Shown one piece after another: positions 63,183 through 64,000 of a stretch of DNA of 64,000 nt. The notes beneath the pieces were generated by a model. The model was not told where the DNA came from. It saw only the letters and a list, made by a program, of their open reading frames with translations, and made no database searches. Source of the DNA: Melastoma dodecandrum (taxonomy: Eukaryota; Streptophyta; Magnoliopsida; Myrtales; Melastomataceae); contig JARUPY010000091.1 in assembly GCA_029817715.1 (NCBI GenBank), forward strand, positions 1,302,001 to 1,366,000. Reading direction: 5' to 3'. Each line of letters begins with the position of its first letter. The stretch's first letter is position 1. A program made the position numbers and the translations under genes.

Positions 63183-64000
63183 CGCAACGCCCCGTCCTCG
63201 TCGCCGCCGGTGGGACCGGCGGTCATCTGTTTCCGGCCCAGGCGCTCTCCGAGGTGCTCGCGAAGCGCAACATCCCGGTCGAGCTCGTCACCGACGACCG
63301 CGCGATCCGCTACGGCGCGGAATTTCCCGCCCGCATCGTCCATCACGTCGCCTCCGCGACGCCGACCGGCGGCGGCCCGCTCGGCCGCGCGAAGGCGATC
63401 CTCACGCTGCTGCGCGGCACCCACGCGGCGCGGCGCATCATCCGCCGCGTCAAGCCGCGCTGCGTCGTCGGCTTCGGCGGCTACCCGACGGTGCCGCCGG
63501 TCCTGGCCGGCACGCAACTGAAGGTGCCGACGATCCTGCACGAGCAGAACGCCGTGATGGGCCGCGCCAACAAGTTCCTCGCCGGCCGCGTCCAGGCGCT
63601 CGCCAAGGGCTTCGACAACCTGCGCATCGAGAACCCGAAGCTCGCCGCCAAGGCCAAGCTGATCGGCAACCCGGTGCGCCCGAGCGTGCTCTCCGCCGCG
63701 CGCGAGCCCTACCCGGCCTTCGGCGGCCAGCTCCGCCTTCTCGTCACCGGCGGCTCGCAGGGCGCGCGCGTGATGTCGGACATCGTGCCGGCCGCCGTCG
63801 CCCTGCTCGATCCCCTGGAGCGCGCCCGCCTCGTCATCGTGCAGCAGGCGCGCGGCGAGGACGAGGCGCGCGTACGCGCAGCCTATGAGGGGATGGGCCT
63901 TGTCACCGAGGTGAATCCGTTCTTCGCCGACCTGCCGATGCGGATCGCCCAGGCGCATCTCGTGATCGCGCGGGCCGGCGCCTCGACGGTCTCCGAGCTT
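63179..64000 (+). CDS. murG: UDP-GlcNAc:lipid I transferase MurG, cut by the window end
   Basis: Adds GlcNAc to lipid I to make lipid II on the cytoplasmic face. From GTG 63179 the frame is open to the window end (274 residues seen). The GT28 N-terminal domain has VAAGGTGGHLFPAQALSE (the GGTGGH motif), VVGFGGYPTVPPVLAG, LHEQNAVMGRANK, and the linker to the second domain LVTGGSQGARVMSDIVP. GARAGASTVSE-like sequence IARAGASTVSEL is at the very end. The start overlaps ftsW as GTGA. The C-terminal third lies outside. Confidence 0.95.
   Translation, partial: MTQRPVLVAAGGTGGHLFPAQALSEVLAKRNIPVELVTDDRAIRYGAEFPARIVHHVASATPTGGGPLGRAKAILTLLRGTHAARRIIRRVKPRCVVGFGGYPTVPPVLAGTQLKVPTILHEQNAVMGRANKFLAGRVQALAKGFDNLRIENPKLAAKAKLIGNPVRPSVLSAAREPYPAFGGQLRLLVTGGSQGARVMSDIVPAAVALLDPLERARLVIVQQARGEDEARVRAAYEGMGLVTEVNPFFADLPMRIAQAHLVIARAGASTVSEL

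Noticed and set aside
1..64000. tRNA, rRNA, CRISPR arrays, complete insertion sequences
   Set aside because: I looked for these on both strands and found none that I could support by eye.

Overview
The window is high-GC alphaproteobacterial chromosome, most likely from the Hyphomicrobiales (Rhizobiales). The grounds are: strong G/C third positions; the pst-phoU-phoB order; paired hsp20 and DUF1150 genes; ppx beside rlmE; tandem DUF6894 genes; an MraZ-to-MurG dcw cluster; and intergenic palindromes with the 'CTTCTCCCGC..GCGGGAGAAG' stem often seen in rhizobia. The genus cannot be settled from the sequence. I see no rRNA, tRNA, CRISPR array or intact insertion sequence.

Layout. 1-6.5 kb (minus): a LivG-LivH-LivM-binding protein-LivF uptake operon with an OprB-type porin downstream; livM carries an apparent 1-nt frameshift. 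6.9-9.6 kb: serA and a D-2-hydroxyglutarate dehydrogenase-like FAD enzyme. 9.6-15 kb: a Pho-box-like site, then pstS-pstC-pstA-pstB-phoU-phoB with no phoR; a membrane histidine kinase faces phoB. 16.7-21 kb: PilZ protein, ABC-F ATPase, two tandem DUF6894 genes, an Fe-S type uracil-DNA glycosylase and a phosphoglycerate-mutase-like protein. 21.2-27 kb: a secreted caspase-fold protein lacking both catalytic residues, ppx/gppA, rlmE, an antitoxin-like gene without a clear start, and an SPFH protein. 27-30.4 kb: a DUF998 protein, a coiled-coil peptide, a glycosyltransferase and an Xre/RES toxin-antitoxin pair.

30.5-38.1 kb: alaS, an MFS exporter, DUF1328 and CDP-diacylglycerol pyrophosphatase genes, then an A/T-richer patch between 31-bp direct repeats holding an orphan Imm11-like immunity gene, and a serine recombinase whose catalytic serine seems displaced. 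38.2-47.9 kb: dnaN, a PPP-type phosphatase, a thioesterase, a second PilZ protein, a class A penicillin-binding protein, a Met/Lys/Ser-rich secreted peptide, rpmE, DUF1150, hsp20, an extensin-like protein and a HugZ-family protein. 48-52.3 kb looks accessory: patatin-like lipase, frameshifted BtuF-like binding protein, VapBC and an ADP-ribosylglycohydrolase.

52.4-64 kb (plus) is the division and cell-wall cluster mraZ-rsmH-ftsL-ftsI-murE-murF-mraY-murD-ftsW-murG (murG cut by the window end). It is tightly packed, with ATGA/TGATG/GTGA overlaps, a probable CTG start for murE, four 10-bp-spaced MraZ-type boxes upstream of mraZ, and an inverted pair of palindromic repeats between mraY and murD. 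Two single-base frameshifts (livM and the BtuF-like gene) are either real lesions or sequencing errors.
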